NCBI GenBank assembly: GCA_003557565.1
Contig: PWOG01000282.1
Span: 1 to 7,005 of the forward strand
Direction of reading: 5' to 3'
Origin: Desulfobulbaceae bacterium
Lineage (GTDB): Bacteria > Desulfobacterota > Desulfobulbia > Desulfobulbales > Desulfurivibrionaceae
Length of the DNA: 7,005 nt
Both the position numbers and the translations under genes were made by a program. The notes beneath the pieces were generated by a model. The model was given only the letters and a program-made list of their open reading frames with translations. It did no database searches and was not told the origin of the DNA. Positions 6,226 through 7,005 of this stretch are shown in pieces. Each line of letters opens with the position of its first letter. Within the stretch, counting starts at the first letter, position 1.

Positions 6226-7005
6226 TTATGTGATCACCGGCTCGGGATCCTTTTCGATATCAAACTGCAATACCGCCAGGGCCTCGTCGTACTTATCCAG
6301 CATGTCGGCCTGATCACGGCCACCGATAAAGACGTTGGCGATTTCAAAGCTGTACATGTCCTGGCCCTGCAAGTCCTTCAAGTGCTGGCCGGGTTTGACC
6401 GGAATCTTGACCTCGGTTCCCGGCTGGCGCTGCTTGAGCCGATTAATGGCCTCGGCGCTGGGCACTCGCAGCACCCGGCCGCTTTCCACGGTCCGAAGCA
6501 TGAAATGACCGGCCACGTTAAAAGGCCCCTGGCGCTCCATGGGCTTGGGCTTGCGACCCAGGGCCAGGTCCACCATCACCGACAGGTGTGAAACCCCCAA
6601 TACTTTCTCGAAAATATCCGAATGGGCCTGGGAAACCCGGGGGTTGATTTCCAGAAACCAGACCTGGTCCGAGGTCTGGTCGTAAAAAAATTCGGCGTTG
6701 AAGGGCGAATTTTCCAAACCGAACTGCCGGACCGCCAACCGGGCCAGGTCGATCATCCGGTGCTGGATCTCCAGGGGCAGCGCGGAGGGATATTCGTAGC
6801 GGGCAAAGGAGGAGCTGTCCTGCTCGCGGACCGAATCCACCACCCCGTAGACATACACCTGACCCTGGTAGCTGTAACCTTCCAGGGTGCACTGCCAGCC
6901 GCCGATGGGGGTTTCGGCCACAAAACTCTCGGTCATGTCGGCAATTTCCGCCGGGGCGCGGAAACGGCTCATCAGGTGTTGGAAGGGTTGACACATAAAA
7001 CCAAC
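6226..7005 (-). CDS. ATP-grasp domain protein, C-terminal part (5' end beyond window)
   Basis: The frame enters at 7005 and stops with TAA at 6228-6226, giving 259 visible residues. The ATG at 6996 is internal, because open codons (V-G-F) precede it and the ATP-grasp fold needs more N-terminal sequence. The visible part has a central sheet region (MTESFVAETP, then QVYVYGVVDSV). It then has the metal- and ATP-binding pair of acidic residues: E105 in FNAEFFYD and E119 in FLEINPRVSQAHS (E119, N121 and R123 of the EINPR motif). The order '(N)AEFF...(E)INPR...(S/H)' is that of carboxylate-amine ligases related to biotin carboxylase and carbamoyl-phosphate synthase, which couple ATP hydrolysis to an acyl-phosphate. 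The substrate cannot be told from this part. A tail of about 90 residues follows, including IPVKPGQHL, with no motif I recognise. The ATP-grasp call is firm. Confidence 0.85.
   Translation of the reverse strand, partial: VGFMCQPFQHLMSRFRAPAEIADMTESFVAETPIGGWQCTLEGYSYQGQVYVYGVVDSVREQDSSSFARYEYPSALPLEIQHRMIDLARLAVRQFGLENSPFNAEFFYDQTSDQVWFLEINPRVSQAHSDIFEKVLGVSHLSVMVDLALGRKPKPMERQGPFNVAGHFMLRTVESGRVLRVPSAEAINRLKQRQPGTEVKIPVKPGQHLKDLQGQDMYSFEIANVFIGGRDQADMLDKYDEALAVLQFDIEKDPEPVIT

Overview
The window is GC-rich, densely coding bacterial DNA. It holds two + strand genes (one cut by the left edge) facing a run of minus-strand genes (the last one cut by the right edge). Codon use, the PpiD-like, Slt70-like and DUF2007 genes, and the envelope proteins with Sec signals or peptidoglycan-binding domains suggest a Gram-negative proteobacterium. 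My best guess is a sulfate/sulfur-metabolising deltaproteobacterium (Desulfobacterota, Desulfobulbales-like), but this is an inference from style and not proof.

Layout. Positions 2-403 (+) encode the C-terminus of a PpiD/SurA-type periplasmic peptidyl-prolyl isomerase. The 140-base gap that follows holds a perfect 19-bp hairpin (446-486) and a second small hairpin. Positions 544-3300 (+) encode a 918-residue protein of unusual architecture: three tandem diverged CheW-like domains, a long acidic then arginine-rich linker, one transmembrane helix and a C-terminal LysM domain. The convergent gap 3301-3506 contains inverted repeats but no gene that I can support. On the minus strand, reading leftward, are a partial ATP-grasp enzyme (7005-6226), a DUF2007/zinc-ribbon protein with a hydrophobic segment (6140-5733), a frameshifted small conserved-looking ORF (5621-5480), and an Slt70-like soluble lytic transglycosylase with a signal peptide (5483-3507).

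How the genes may work together. Three of the products belong to the envelope: a periplasmic folding factor, a peptidoglycan-binding LysM protein and a peptidoglycan-cleaving transglycosylase. The CheW-TM-LysM protein is the most interesting element. CheW modules normally act in the cytoplasm as adaptors between chemoreceptors and CheA kinases, whereas LysM grips the cell wall from the other side of the membrane. The predicted N-in/C-out topology would physically link a CheW-type scaffold to peptidoglycan. I do not know a described system with this layout, and the window contains no CheA, CheY or receptor gene that would identify its partner.
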